A stretch of 29,372 nucleotides of DNA from CADCUY01 sp964242735 (GCA_964242735.1 CAXTAK010000028.1:1-29372), one strand, 5' to 3'; numbered from the stretch's first letter, positions 7,930 through 15,489 are shown. Numbers and translations: made by a program. The notes: generated by a model not told the origin, from the letters alone.

Positions 7930-8805
7930 TCAGCGCGGCTTCGCGGTGTCCATCGCGGCCCTGATGGTCGCCACGAGAGTCCGCTGGTCCTTCATCATCT
8001 CGGCTGTGACGTGGACCACGACCCAGCCAGCCGCCTGGACGTCGTTGAGCCGTCGCCGGTCCCGTTCGAGCTGGCTGCGCAGTGCGTGCCAGGCACCGTC
8101 GTACTGGATGCCGAGCCGATAGCCACGCACTGCCAGGTCGAGTCGCGCCACGCACCGCCCGTCATGCAGCACGCTCACCTGCGGCTCGACGTCGATGCCC
8201 GCACCCCCGAGGACCACCCGCAATCGCGACTCGGGGATGGACTCGGCCCGCGCGTCGATCAGGGCGCAGGCCTCGCGGACGGCACAGACGTCGTCGTCGT
8301 AGCGCGACGCCAGCCAGCGGCTGAAGCCGGCAGCGTCGACCAGGCGCGCGCGGACGACGACGTCGAGGTGAGCCGTCGCCGTCGGCAGGTCCCACCGGGC
8401 CGCGAGGTCGAACGCCATCCGGTGCGGTGTGGCGACGCGGACGCCCTGCCACCGCTCGCTCCCCAGAGGGCCGGCGCTCGCCCGCCGCACGGAGATGCCG
8501 CCGAAGCGGAACTCCACGCCGTACGGCACCACCACCTCGACGGGATCACCGGGTCTCGCCAGATCGGCGCCGCGGACGGTGGCCAGCGAGCGGCCGGTCA
8601 GCCGCGCCCTCTCCGGCATGACCAGGCCGGCGGCGCGGCACGCGAGCTGATGCGTGAGCGGGACGCCAGCAGGGCGGTAGACGCCGTGGAGGACGCGCTG
8701 GACCGAAGGTCCCCGGAGCTGGCCCCTCGTCAGCAACCCGGCTGCGACCGCATCGGAACCCCTGAACACGTCGGGCAGTGATCGACGCGGAACGGTCCTG
8801 GCCAT
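7930..8805 (-). CDS. DUF559 domain protein with AbiEi-like N-terminus (Vsr/PD-(D/E)XK-like fold)
   Basis: A 291-residue protein of the actinomycete type that joins an N-terminal winged-helix region resembling AbiEi antitoxins (LLTRGQLRG ... VQRVLHGVYRP, residues about 22-48) to a C-terminal DUF559 domain related to Vsr endonucleases. The C-terminal half shows the family line-up: IPESRLRVVLGGAGI, VARLDLAVRGYRLGIQYDG, AWHALRSQLERDRRRLN, GWVVVHVTAEMM. The position usually occupied by Glu in the (I/V)E-YDG strand is Gln here, so catalysis is uncertain. The ATG at 8805 is chosen; the frame extends to 8964, but that extension merely translates the flanking repeat. The gene is bracketed by two repeats on each side and separates hemB from yceI/marR/hemL, so it appears inserted. 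DNA cleavage or a defence role is inference. Confidence 0.85.
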   Translation of the reverse strand: MARTVPRRSLPDVFRGSDAVAAGLLTRGQLRGPSVQRVLHGVYRPAGVPLTHQLACRAAGLVMPERARLTGRSLATVRGADLARPGDPVEVVVPYGVEFRFGGISVRRASAGPLGSERWQGVRVATPHRMAFDLAARWDLPTATAHLDVVVRARLVDAAGFSRWLASRYDDDVCAVREACALIDARAESIPESRLRVVLGGAGIDVEPQVSVLHDGRCVARLDLAVRGYRLGIQYDGAWHALRSQLERDRRRLNDVQAAGWVVVHVTAEMMKDQRTLVATIRAAMDTAKPR

Positions 8806-8907
8806 GCTGAGGGATCGTCGCCCCACAGCCCGCCGATGAGGTCCGCGCTGCAGGAACCTGTGGACGGGCGTCGGGCCTGTGGAAGAGCGATCGTCCGCGC
8901 TCCAGCA

Positions 8908-8931
8908 CCGCAGTTGCCACCACAAGTGCAC
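8908..8931 (+). repeat. 24-bp repeat, copy 3 (right flank, core inverted)
   Basis: CCGCAGTTG-N7-AAGTGCAC with N7 = CCACCAC, i.e. the arms keep their orientation while the central bases are those of the opposite strand. Pairs with copy 4 to form a long stem. Confidence 0.8.
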
Positions 8932-8948
8932 CGACAAGTCCCGTCCGA

Positions 8949-8972
8949 GTGCACTTACCGCCACAACTGCGG
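8949..8972 (-). repeat. 24-bp repeat, copy 4 (right flank, opposite orientation)
   Basis: On the minus strand this reads CCGCAGTTG-N7-AAGTGCAC with N7 = TGGCGGT. It starts 11 bases downstream of the hemB stop. With copy 3 it makes a 24-bp inverted repeat (9 and 8 paired bases around a 7-base internal bubble, 17-base loop) that could end hemB transcription. Confidence 0.8.
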
Positions 8973-8983
8973 GTAGGGGCGGG

Positions 8984-9970
8984 TCAGCCGCGGCGCAGCA
9001 GGGTGGCCACCTCGGTGGCCCAGTACGTCAGGGTCGCCTGCGCGCCGGCGCGCTGGATGCACGTCAGCGCCTCCAGGACCGCCCGCTCCCGGTCGATCCA
9101 CCCGTTGGCCGCGGCTGCTTCGACCATCGCGAGCTCCCCCGACACCTGGTACGCCCACACCGGGACTCCGAGCCCTGCAGCGGCGACGTCGGACAGCACG
9201 TCGAGGTAGGGCAGCGCGGGCTTGACCATCACCACGTCCGCGCCCTGCTCGACGTCGAGCCGCACCTCCCGCAGCGCCTCCCGGCGGTTGCCCGGGTCCA
9301 TCTGGTAAGCGCGCCGGTCACCGGTCAGGGCCGAGTCCACCGCGTCGCGGAAGGGGCCGTAGAACGCCGAGGCGTACTTCACCGCGTACGCCAGCAGCAC
9401 CACGTCGGTGCGCCCCGCCCCGTCGAGGGCCTCGCGCACGACGCCGACCTGCCCGTCCATCATCCCTGACAGACCCAGCAGGTGCGCCCCCGCGGCCGCC
9501 TGGGCCAGGGCGACGGAGGCGTACCGCTCCAGGGTCGCGTCGTTGTCCACATCCCCGCGCGCATCGAGCACCCCGCAGTGGCCGTGGTCGGTGAACTCGT
9601 CGAGGCACAGGTCGGCCATCACCACCGCGGCGTCGCCCACGGCATCGGCGACCGCGCGCAGCGCCGTGTTGAGCACGCCCTCGGGGTCGTCGGCCCCGGA
9701 GCCGGTGGCGTCGCGCACCGCTGGGACCCCGAACAGCATCAGCCCCCCCACCCCGGCCGCCACCGCCTCGTGCGCGGCATCGACCAGGGAGGAGGTGGTG
9801 TGCTGGACCACGCCGGGCATCGAGGCGATCGGCGCCGGGGACGTCAGGCCCTCCTTGACGAACAGCGGCAGCACCAGCCGTGCGGGGTCCAGGTGCTGCT
9901 CGGCGGTCAGCGACCGCAGCGCCGCACCGGCCCGCAGCCGCCGGGGCCGCTGCACCAAGGGAGCGCTCAC
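8984..9970 (-). CDS. hemB: Delta-aminolevulinic acid dehydratase (porphobilinogen synthase)
   Basis: Cytoplasmic enzyme condensing two 5-aminolevulinate molecules into porphobilinogen. The 328-residue protein has both active-site lysines, K198 in LLAYAVKYASAFYGPF and K250 in DVVMVKPALPYLD. The metal region is DLCLDEFTDHGHCGVLD: Cys 122 and Cys 132 are kept but the middle Cys of the classic zinc triad is Asp 124, a known variant that alters metal dependence. The GTG at 9970 overlaps the cobA/hemD stop by four bases, so translation is probably coupled. The frame is open far upstream, but that is shadow sequence. It is the last gene of the rex-hem operon, and the repeat-stem at 8908-8972 lies just beyond it. 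Confidence 0.95.
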   Translation of the reverse strand: MSAPLVQRPRRLRAGAALRSLTAEQHLDPARLVLPLFVKEGLTSPAPIASMPGVVQHTTSSLVDAAHEAVAAGVGGLMLFGVPAVRDATGSGADDPEGVLNTALRAVADAVGDAAVVMADLCLDEFTDHGHCGVLDARGDVDNDATLERYASVALAQAAAGAHLLGLSGMMDGQVGVVREALDGAGRTDVVLLAYAVKYASAFYGPFRDAVDSALTGDRRAYQMDPGNRREALREVRLDVEQGADVVMVKPALPYLDVLSDVAAAGLGVPVWAYQVSGELAMVEAAAANGWIDRERAVLEALTCIQRAGAQATLTYWATEVATLLRRG

Positions 9971-11646
9971 CGCGAGCGGCGCCTGACCCCGAGCCCCGCA
10001 CGGCGCTCGCTGGGACGCAGCACCGCCTCCCCGGCCTCGGCGGCAGCCACCCGCAGGCCCGCGCCGTGGGCGGCGAGGGCGTCGACGAGGGCGTCGGTGC
10101 TGGCACGGTCGGCGACGACGTCCACCCGTAGCCCCAGCTCCTGCGCCGCCGCCGCGGTGGCGGGGCCGATGACGGCGACCACGGTGGCCGGGTGCGGCTT
10201 GCCTGCGATGCCCACGAGGTTGCGCACCGTGGAGGAGGAGGTGAACACCACCGCGTCGAAGGCCCCCGACTTGATGGCGTCCCGCACCGGCGCCGGCGGC
10301 GGCGCCGCGCGCACGGTGCGGTAGGCCGTGACGTCGTCGACCTGCCAGCCCGCGGCCTGCAAGCCCTCGACCAGGTTCTCCGTGGCGATGTCGGCTCGGG
10401 GCAGCAGCACCCGGTCGATGGGGTCGAGCACCTCGTCGTAGGGGGGCCACACCTCCAGCAGTCCCGCCGCGGACTCCTCACCGGCGGGCACCAGGTCGGG
10501 CTCGATGCCCCAGTCACGCAGGGCCTGCGCGGTGACCCCCCCGACGGCGGCGATCTTCAGCCCGGAGAAGGCCCGCGCGTCGAGCCCGTACTCGGCGAAC
10601 TTCGCGCGCACGGCGGCCACGGCGTTGACGGAGGTGAAGCCGACCCACTCGTAGCGCCCGGTGACCAGGCCGCGGACGGCCTTGTCCATCTGGTGGGGGG
10701 TGCGGGGCGGCTCGACGGCGATGGTGGGGACGACGTCGGCGGTGGCGCCGTGCGTGGCCAGCCGGTCCACCGTGGGCGTGGACTGCGCCTGGGTGCGCGG
10801 CACGAGCACCCGCCACCCGAACAGCGGGCGGGTCTCGAACCACGCCAGCTTCTCGCGCTGAGCGGTGCCGGGGCCGACCACGGCCACGAGCGGCTCGGGC
10901 AGCGCGTCGCCGAGGTCGCCCAGCACCGCCGACAGCGTGCCAAGAGTGGCGCTCACCGCGCGCTGCGCCGTGGTGGTCCCCCCCGAGATGACCGTGACCT
11001 CACGGCCCTCGGGGCGTCCCGCGGCCACGAACGCCTTGGCTGCGGTGACCAGCTCGTCGTGACCGCCGGTGAGCACCACGGTGCCGGGCACCCCGGCGAG
11101 CGCGTCGAGCGCGGCTCCGCCGAGGTCGGCGTCGAGCACGTGCAGGTCCGAGACCCGCGACGTCGCCGTGACCACGCCGGCGTACAGGGGCACCGCCACC
11201 GCGGTGGAGACCCCCGGCACGACCTCGAAGGGCAGGTGCGCCCGGGAGGCGGCGAGCATCTCCTCGGCGAGCTCGCTGCGCCCGGCGGCGTCCCCGGCGA
11301 AGAGGCGCACCACGCGGCGCCCGGCCTTGGCCGGAGCGGTGAGGAGCTTGGCGCGCGCGGCGGTGGTCAGCGGCTCGGACCCGCCGTCGGGGCCCTCGGC
11401 CTCGACGACCTCGACGCCGTCGCGGCAGTGGCGCTCCACGACGTCGTGGGGGGCGAAGCGGTCCAGGACCACCACGTCGGCCGCGGCGAGGACCCCGGCG
11501 GCGCGCAGCGTCAGCAGGCCGGGGTCACCCGGCCCGGCACCCACGAAGGAGATGGCACCCGCGGAGGAGGTGGCCCCTGCGGAGGGGGTGGCGCCGGAGA
11601 CCGCCGCGGTCGCGGCGGCGGGGGTGGTGCTCATCGGGGGGGTCAC
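9967..11646 (-). CDS. Fused uroporphyrinogen-III C-methyltransferase-like / uroporphyrinogen-III synthase
   Basis: Two-domain protein of 559 residues. The N-terminal part is a SUMT/CobA-type tetrapyrrole methyltransferase fold (ISFVGAGPGDPGLLTLRAAG near residue 33; FEVVPGVSTAVAVPLYAGV). The C-terminal part is HemD, which closes hydroxymethylbilane to uroporphyrinogen III (RVLVPRTQAQ; WVGFTSVNAVAAV; VVFTSSSTVRNLVG; VAVIGPATAAAA). This fusion is usual in actinomycetes. The SUMT half lacks the standard GGDPFVFGRGGEE loop, having LFAGDAAGRSELAEE instead, so methyltransfer is questionable while HemD looks intact. The GTG at 11646 is chosen over the ATG at 11634 because GGAGAGG lies 8 bases before it and it overlaps the hemC stop (GTGA). 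Between hemC and hemB in the operon. Confidence 0.92.
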   Translation of the reverse strand: MTPPMSTTPAAATAAVSGATPSAGATSSAGAISFVGAGPGDPGLLTLRAAGVLAAADVVVLDRFAPHDVVERHCRDGVEVVEAEGPDGGSEPLTTAARAKLLTAPAKAGRRVVRLFAGDAAGRSELAEEMLAASRAHLPFEVVPGVSTAVAVPLYAGVVTATSRVSDLHVLDADLGGAALDALAGVPGTVVLTGGHDELVTAAKAFVAAGRPEGREVTVISGGTTTAQRAVSATLGTLSAVLGDLGDALPEPLVAVVGPGTAQREKLAWFETRPLFGWRVLVPRTQAQSTPTVDRLATHGATADVVPTIAVEPPRTPHQMDKAVRGLVTGRYEWVGFTSVNAVAAVRAKFAEYGLDARAFSGLKIAAVGGVTAQALRDWGIEPDLVPAGEESAAGLLEVWPPYDEVLDPIDRVLLPRADIATENLVEGLQAAGWQVDDVTAYRTVRAAPPPAPVRDAIKSGAFDAVVFTSSSTVRNLVGIAGKPHPATVVAVIGPATAAAAQELGLRVDVVADRASTDALVDALAAHGAGLRVAAAEAGEAVLRPSERRAGLGVRRRSR

Positions 11647-12794
11647 GGGTGTCGCCTCTCCGGCAGGTCGTCGGCTGCCGTCACGTGCTGTGGGTCGAGC
11701 GTCGGGGAGGGGTGCGGGGGTCGTGCTGACGTCGGGCCGGTCGCCGAGGTCGCCGAGGTCACCGAGGTCACTGCCGCCGCACCGTCGGCGAGGAGGCCGT
11801 TCGCGACGTCGAGGCCCAGGGCTGCCGCGGCGTGCAGCACGTCGAGGAAGGCGTGCTCGGAGGGACCCGAGACCGCCGAGCGCCGCAGCGCGAAGGTGCC
11901 GTCGGTCGAGGCGACCACCGCGCGCAGCAGCACGCCACCACCGTCGTCGGTGGTCGCCAGCGCCCCGACCGGCGCGCTGCAGCCCGCCTCGAGCGCCGCG
12001 AGGAGCGTGCGCTCCGCGGTGACCTCCGCGCGGGTCAGGGCGTGGTCGAGGCCGGCGCACGCCGCAGCGGTGACCGCGTCGTCCGAGCGGCACTCCACCG
12101 CCAGCGCTCCCTGCCCCGGGGCGGGCATGACCACCTCCGGGTCGAGCACCTCCGACACCTCGTGCTCGCGCCCGAGGCGGGCCAGCCCGGCGAGGGCGAG
12201 GACCACGGCGTCGACCACCCCGTCGGAGACCAGCGCCAGGCGGGTGCCGACGTTGCCGCGCACGTCCACGACCCGCAGGTCCGGGCGCGCAGCGAGGAGC
12301 TGGGCGGCGCGGCGCGGCGAGCCGGTGCCCACGCGCGCACCCGCGGGCAGCGCGGCGAGCCCAGCGCCGGTCCGCGAGACCAGGGCGTCGCGGGGGTCCT
12401 CGCGCAGGGGCACGGCCGCCAGCGCCAGCCCGGGGGCCGGGGCGGTGGGCAGGTCCTTGAGGGAGTGGACGGCGAGGTCGACCTCACCGGCGCGCAGGGC
12501 GGTGCGCAGGGCGGTGGCGAAGACCCCCGTGCCCCCGATGGTCGACAGCGGCGCGGTGGAGACGTCGCCCTGGGTGACCACCTCCACCAGCTCGACCTCG
12601 CGCCCGCTGCGCTCGCGCAGGGCGTCGGCGACCATCCCGGACTGCGTGAGCGCCAGCGCGCTGCGCCGGGTGCCGAGGCGCAGGACCCCGCCCACGGCGC
12701 TGGGCCCGGAGGACGTCCGGGTGCCGGTGCGCGTCAGGCCAGCGGTGCGCGTCCGGGACCCGGTGGCACCGGGCGCGGAGCTCAGCAGGCTCAC
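11643..12794 (-). CDS. hemC: Porphobilinogen deaminase (hydroxymethylbilane synthase)
   Basis: Enzyme that polymerises four porphobilinogens into hydroxymethylbilane, the HemD substrate. The 383-residue protein shows VLRLGTRRSALALTQSG from residue 37, the catalytic Asp in VHSLKDLPTA (about D114), GTGSPRRAAQL, PAPGQGALAVE, and the dipyrromethane-cofactor Cys in LEAGCSAPVGA (C272). A Thr/Ser/Arg-rich extension of about 35 residues precedes the domain. A repetitive Thr/Ser tail, coded in part by three 9-bp repeats at 11740-11766, follows it. Both ends are probably disordered. The GTG at 12794 overlaps the hemA stop, and its own stop overlaps the next gene's GTG. Confidence 0.94.
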   Translation of the reverse strand: MSLLSSAPGATGSRTRTAGLTRTGTRTSSGPSAVGGVLRLGTRRSALALTQSGMVADALRERSGREVELVEVVTQGDVSTAPLSTIGGTGVFATALRTALRAGEVDLAVHSLKDLPTAPAPGLALAAVPLREDPRDALVSRTGAGLAALPAGARVGTGSPRRAAQLLAARPDLRVVDVRGNVGTRLALVSDGVVDAVVLALAGLARLGREHEVSEVLDPEVVMPAPGQGALAVECRSDDAVTAAACAGLDHALTRAEVTAERTLLAALEAGCSAPVGALATTDDGGGVLLRAVVASTDGTFALRRSAVSGPSEHAFLDVLHAAAALGLDVANGLLADGAAAVTSVTSATSATGPTSARPPHPSPTLDPQHVTAADDLPERRHP

Positions 12795-14242
12795 CGGCCA
12801 CCCCCCGCCGCGCCGACCGCGCCGGTGGGGCTGGCGCGCCGGGCCGGCACCGAGCGGAGGACCTCGCCGACGGCCGGGGCGCCGTCGGGCCCCGTGCCCG
12901 CGAGGTCGACCGGCAGGTCGAACAGCTCCCGCAGCGCCGCGGCGTAGGAGACCCCCGCGTCGCTGCCGGCCGCCAGGGCCTTGACCCGCACGCTGGGGGT
13001 GTGGAGCAGCTTCTCCACCACCCGGTGCACCGTCAGCTCCAGCTCCGCGGCGGTGCGGGGGTCGAGGGCGTGGCCCTGGGCAGCGGAGCGGTGGCGCAAC
13101 CGGGCGAGCTCCCCCTCGACCACGTCGGCCGCCTGCGCGCGCAGCGCGGCCACGGTGGGCGCCACCACCGCGGCCCGCTCGGCGGCCCGGTGCGCCTGCA
13201 CCTCCTCGGCCACGATCGCCCGCGCGTGCGCGACGTCGTCCTCCACACCGCGCGCGAGCTCCTCCCGCTCCCGCAGAGCGGCCAGGGTCACCAGGTGCAC
13301 CCCCGGCAGGTCGCCGGCGGCGGGGTCGACGTCGTGGGGCAGGGCCAGGTCGACCAGCAGCTGGTCCCCGGCCGCGGCACCCCCGCGCAGCTCGCGGGCG
13401 GCGGCCACCACGCCGGTGGGCAGCACCACCCCGGTCGCCCCGGTGCACGTGACGACGACGTCCGCCCCGGCCAGCGCCGCGGTCAGGGCGCCCACGTCGT
13501 CCAGCGCGACCCACGCGCCGCCCACCTGCTCGGCGAGGCGGCGCCCGCGCGAGGCGCTGCGGTTGGCCACGGTCACCCGGGTCGTGCCGTGGCGACGCAG
13601 GGTGGCGGCGGCCAGGGCGCTCATCGAGCCGGCACCGACGACCAGCGCCGAGCGCCCCGCCGCCGTGCCCCCTAGCAGCGCGTCGGCCCCGGCGAGCCCG
13701 GACTCCACGAGGGAGGCACCCGCGCGGCCCAGCCCCGTCTCGGACTGCACGCGCTTGCCCACCCGCAGGCCCTGCTGCACCAGGTGCTGGAGGCTGCGTC
13801 CGACGGTGCCGTCGTCCTGGCCGCGCCGCAGGGCGGCGCGGACCTGCCCCAGGACCTGCGCCTCCCCCAGGGCCATGGAGTCCAGTCCGCTCGCGACGGT
13901 GAACAGGTGGTGCACGGCGCGGTCGCCGTGGTGGAAGTACAGGTGGTCGGCCAGCTCGTCGACCCCGATGCCGGTGACCTGCGCGATGACCGCGGTCAGG
14001 TGGTGCACCGCGGGGTGGAAGGCCGGTGCCTCCGCGTACAGCTCCACGCGGTTGCACGTGGCGAGCACCAGCGACTCGGAGGCGCTGGGGTCCCCGGGGG
14101 GACCTGCGCCGTGGCCGGGGCCGCCGACCGGCGCGACGGCGAGCCCGGCGAGGCGGCGGGAGCCCTCGGCGTCCAGCGCCGCCCGCTCCAGGAGGGCGAT
14201 CGGGGAGGAGCGGTGGGAGAGACCGACGACGAGCAGGCTCAC
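12791..14242 (-). CDS. hemA: Glutamyl-tRNA reductase
   Basis: First committed enzyme of the C5 heme pathway. It reduces glutamyl-tRNA(Glu) with NADPH to glutamate-1-semialdehyde, which HemL then uses. The 483-residue protein starts MSLLVVGLSHRSSPI and has the catalytic Cys 63 in LVLATCNRVELYAE, preceded by a Gly/Pro-rich insert (about residues 38-53). HLFTVASGLDSMALGEAQVLGQ, the NADPH-binding SALVVGAGSMSALAAATL, and the C-terminal dimerisation helix follow. The GTG at 14242 overlaps the rex stop by four bases; the stop overlaps the hemC GTG. Expression is therefore tied to Rex, as known for the Streptomyces rex-hemACD operon. Confidence 0.96.
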   Translation of the reverse strand: MSLLVVGLSHRSSPIALLERAALDAEGSRRLAGLAVAPVGGPGHGAGPPGDPSASESLVLATCNRVELYAEAPAFHPAVHHLTAVIAQVTGIGVDELADHLYFHHGDRAVHHLFTVASGLDSMALGEAQVLGQVRAALRRGQDDGTVGRSLQHLVQQGLRVGKRVQSETGLGRAGASLVESGLAGADALLGGTAAGRSALVVGAGSMSALAAATLRRHGTTRVTVANRSASRGRRLAEQVGGAWVALDDVGALTAALAGADVVVTCTGATGVVLPTGVVAAARELRGGAAAGDQLLVDLALPHDVDPAAGDLPGVHLVTLAALREREELARGVEDDVAHARAIVAEEVQAHRAAERAAVVAPTVAALRAQAADVVEGELARLRHRSAAQGHALDPRTAAELELTVHRVVEKLLHTPSVRVKALAAGSDAGVSYAAALRELFDLPVDLAGTGPDGAPAVGEVLRSVPARRASPTGAVGAAGGGR

Positions 14243-14979
14243 CGGGCGCCCTCCAGCAGTCCGGGCCCGCGCGGCGCGGCGGACAGCACGGCCGAGCCCT
14301 TCCGCTGCTCGTGGTAGGCGAGGATCTGCAGCTCGGTGGAGAGGTCGACGCTGCGGAGGTCGACCCCGGCGGGCACCGCCAGCTCCGTCGGCGCGAAGCT
14401 GAGGACGCTGGTGACCCCGGCCGCGACCATCCGGTCGCAGAGGCCCTGGGCGGAGGCGGTGGGCACCGCCAGCACGCCGATGCGGACGTCCAGCTCGGCC
14501 AGGTCGTCCTCGAGGCGCTCGACCGGGGCGACGACGAGCTCGCCCACGCGCGTGCCCACCACGGCGGGGTCGGCGTCGAACAGGGCCACCACCGCGGTGC
14601 CGCGCGGGGCGAAGCCGCTGTAGTCGGCCAGGGCGCGCCCCAGGCTGCCGATGCCGACGATCGCCACGTGCCAGCGCTGGTTCAGACCGAGCGCCCGCCC
14701 GATCTGGTGGAGGAGGTAGTCGACCTCGTACCCCACGCCGCGCGTGCCGTAGGAGCCCAGGCAGGAGAGGTCCTTGCGGAGCTTGGCCGACCCGACGCCG
14801 GAGGCCAGCGCGAGCTCCTCGCTGGAGACGGTGGTCACGCTGCGCTCGACGAGCCCGTGGAGCACGCGGAGGTAGATCGGCAGGCGGGCCACCGTGGCGT
14901 CGGGGATGCTCCGGGAGCTGCGGGCACCGCCGCGCACGGGTGGGCGCGGGGACGCATCGTCAGCGGGGGGCGTGGTCAC
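14239..14979 (-). CDS. rex: Redox-sensing transcriptional repressor Rex
   Basis: NADH-responsive repressor: a winged helix binds DNA when NAD+ is high and lets go when NADH rises, for example when oxygen is short. The protein, about 246 residues, has the HTH region IPDATVARLPIYLRVLHGL and TVSSEELALASGVGSAKLRK. The highly conserved SYGTRGVGYEVDYL follows, then the Rossmann motif VAIVGIGSLGRALADY and the C-terminal domain-swapped helix LSTELQILAYHEQR. The start is uncertain: GTG 14979 has GGAG 11 bases upstream and gives the usual length; ATG 15045 would add 22 Arg/His-rich residues and would sit about six bases from the predicted transcription start. It heads the hem operon, overlapping hemA, and a Rex-box-like site lies just upstream. 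Confidence 0.94.
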   Translation of the reverse strand: MTTPPADDASPRPPVRGGARSSRSIPDATVARLPIYLRVLHGLVERSVTTVSSEELALASGVGSAKLRKDLSCLGSYGTRGVGYEVDYLLHQIGRALGLNQRWHVAIVGIGSLGRALADYSGFAPRGTAVVALFDADPAVVGTRVGELVVAPVERLEDDLAELDVRIGVLAVPTASAQGLCDRMVAAGVTSVLSFAPTELAVPAGVDLRSVDLSTELQILAYHEQRKGSAVLSAAPRGPGLLEGAR

Positions 14980-15057
14980 GGTGGTGCTGTGCTCCAGACG
15001 GCGGGTGTGGTGCGACGGGCCTCGCGCGGGGTCGCGGCGCCGCATCCTGCGGTCACC

Positions 15058-15063
15058 AGGATA
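15058..15063 (-). promoter_or_regulatory. Probable -10 box of the rex-hem operon
   Basis: TATCCT on the minus strand, 12 bases before the alternative rex ATG at 15045. A weak -35 (TTCGTG-like) lies about 17 bases upstream, so the Rex-box candidate at 15068-15085 would fall between the two boxes, an arrangement suited to repression. Confidence 0.45.
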
Positions 15064-15067
15064 AGCC

Positions 15068-15085
15068 TTGTGAACAGGTGCACGA
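15068..15085. promoter_or_regulatory. Rex operator (ROP) candidate upstream of rex
   Basis: TTGTGAACAGGTGCACGA resembles the known Rex box TTGTGAA-N4-TTCACAA. The left half is exact and the right half keeps TxCACxA (TGCACGA). It overlaps the predicted rex promoter and would give autoregulation and redox control of heme synthesis, as established for Streptomyces rex-hemACD. The match is seen; binding is inferred. Confidence 0.65.
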
Positions 15086-15184
15086 AGTCTGGGAGGACCG
15101 CTCTGGCAGCACGGTGACGGATGTCACCGCTCAACGAGCCCCAGCGCGCGGGACCTGGCAGGAGCGGGCCAGCGGCGCGCGAGG

Positions 15185-15481
15185 TCACCGCCGGAGCGCA
15201 CCCAGGGCGGTCCGCAACCGGTCGGGATCGATGCGCCAGTGGTCGACGTGGTGGTCGTCGACGGTGACGACGGGCACCAGGTCGGTGTAGCGCGACCTCA
15301 GCCCCCCGGCGGCGCCGGCGGGACCGTCGATGTCGACCTCGGCCCAGGGCTCACCGCGCTCGGCACACACGGCGGCGACGACGTCGCGGGCCGAGGTGCA
15401 CAGGGAGCAGCCTGGGCGCGTGTGCAGCAGGACCCGGGTGGCGGCGTCACCACCCGTGGTCGCAGCGCCGCCCACCCGCAC
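15185..15481 (-). CDS. Glutaredoxin-like (DUF836-type) small thiol protein
   Basis: A 98-residue thioredoxin-fold protein. After a short Gly/Ala leader comes VLLHTRPGCSLCTSARDVV with a CSLC redox pair, then a beta strand (WAEVDIDG) and the cis-Pro region LVPVVTVDDHHVDHWRID. Substrates are unknown. The GTG at 15481 lies 8 bases after the bS22 stop, so it may be co-transcribed with it. The same neighbour is found beside hemA in mycobacteria, so the placement is conserved rather than accidental. The rex promoter lies about 120 bases further on. Confidence 0.85.
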   Translation of the reverse strand: MRVGGAATTGGDAATRVLLHTRPGCSLCTSARDVVAAVCAERGEPWAEVDIDGPAGAAGGLRSRYTDLVPVVTVDDHHVDHWRIDPDRLRTALGALRR

Positions 15482-15489
15482 CGCTCAGG

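Noticed and set aside
8806..8964. N-terminal extension of the DUF559 gene to an upstream start
   Set aside because: The added residues translate the flanking 24-bp repeat and have no family likeness; ATG 8805 gives a normal N-terminus.
10192..12984. Very long plus-strand open frame (930 codons) over the hem genes
   Set aside because: Antisense shadow of hemA, hemC and cobA/hemD; composition is Gly/Arg/His-rich with no family likeness, as expected at this GC content.
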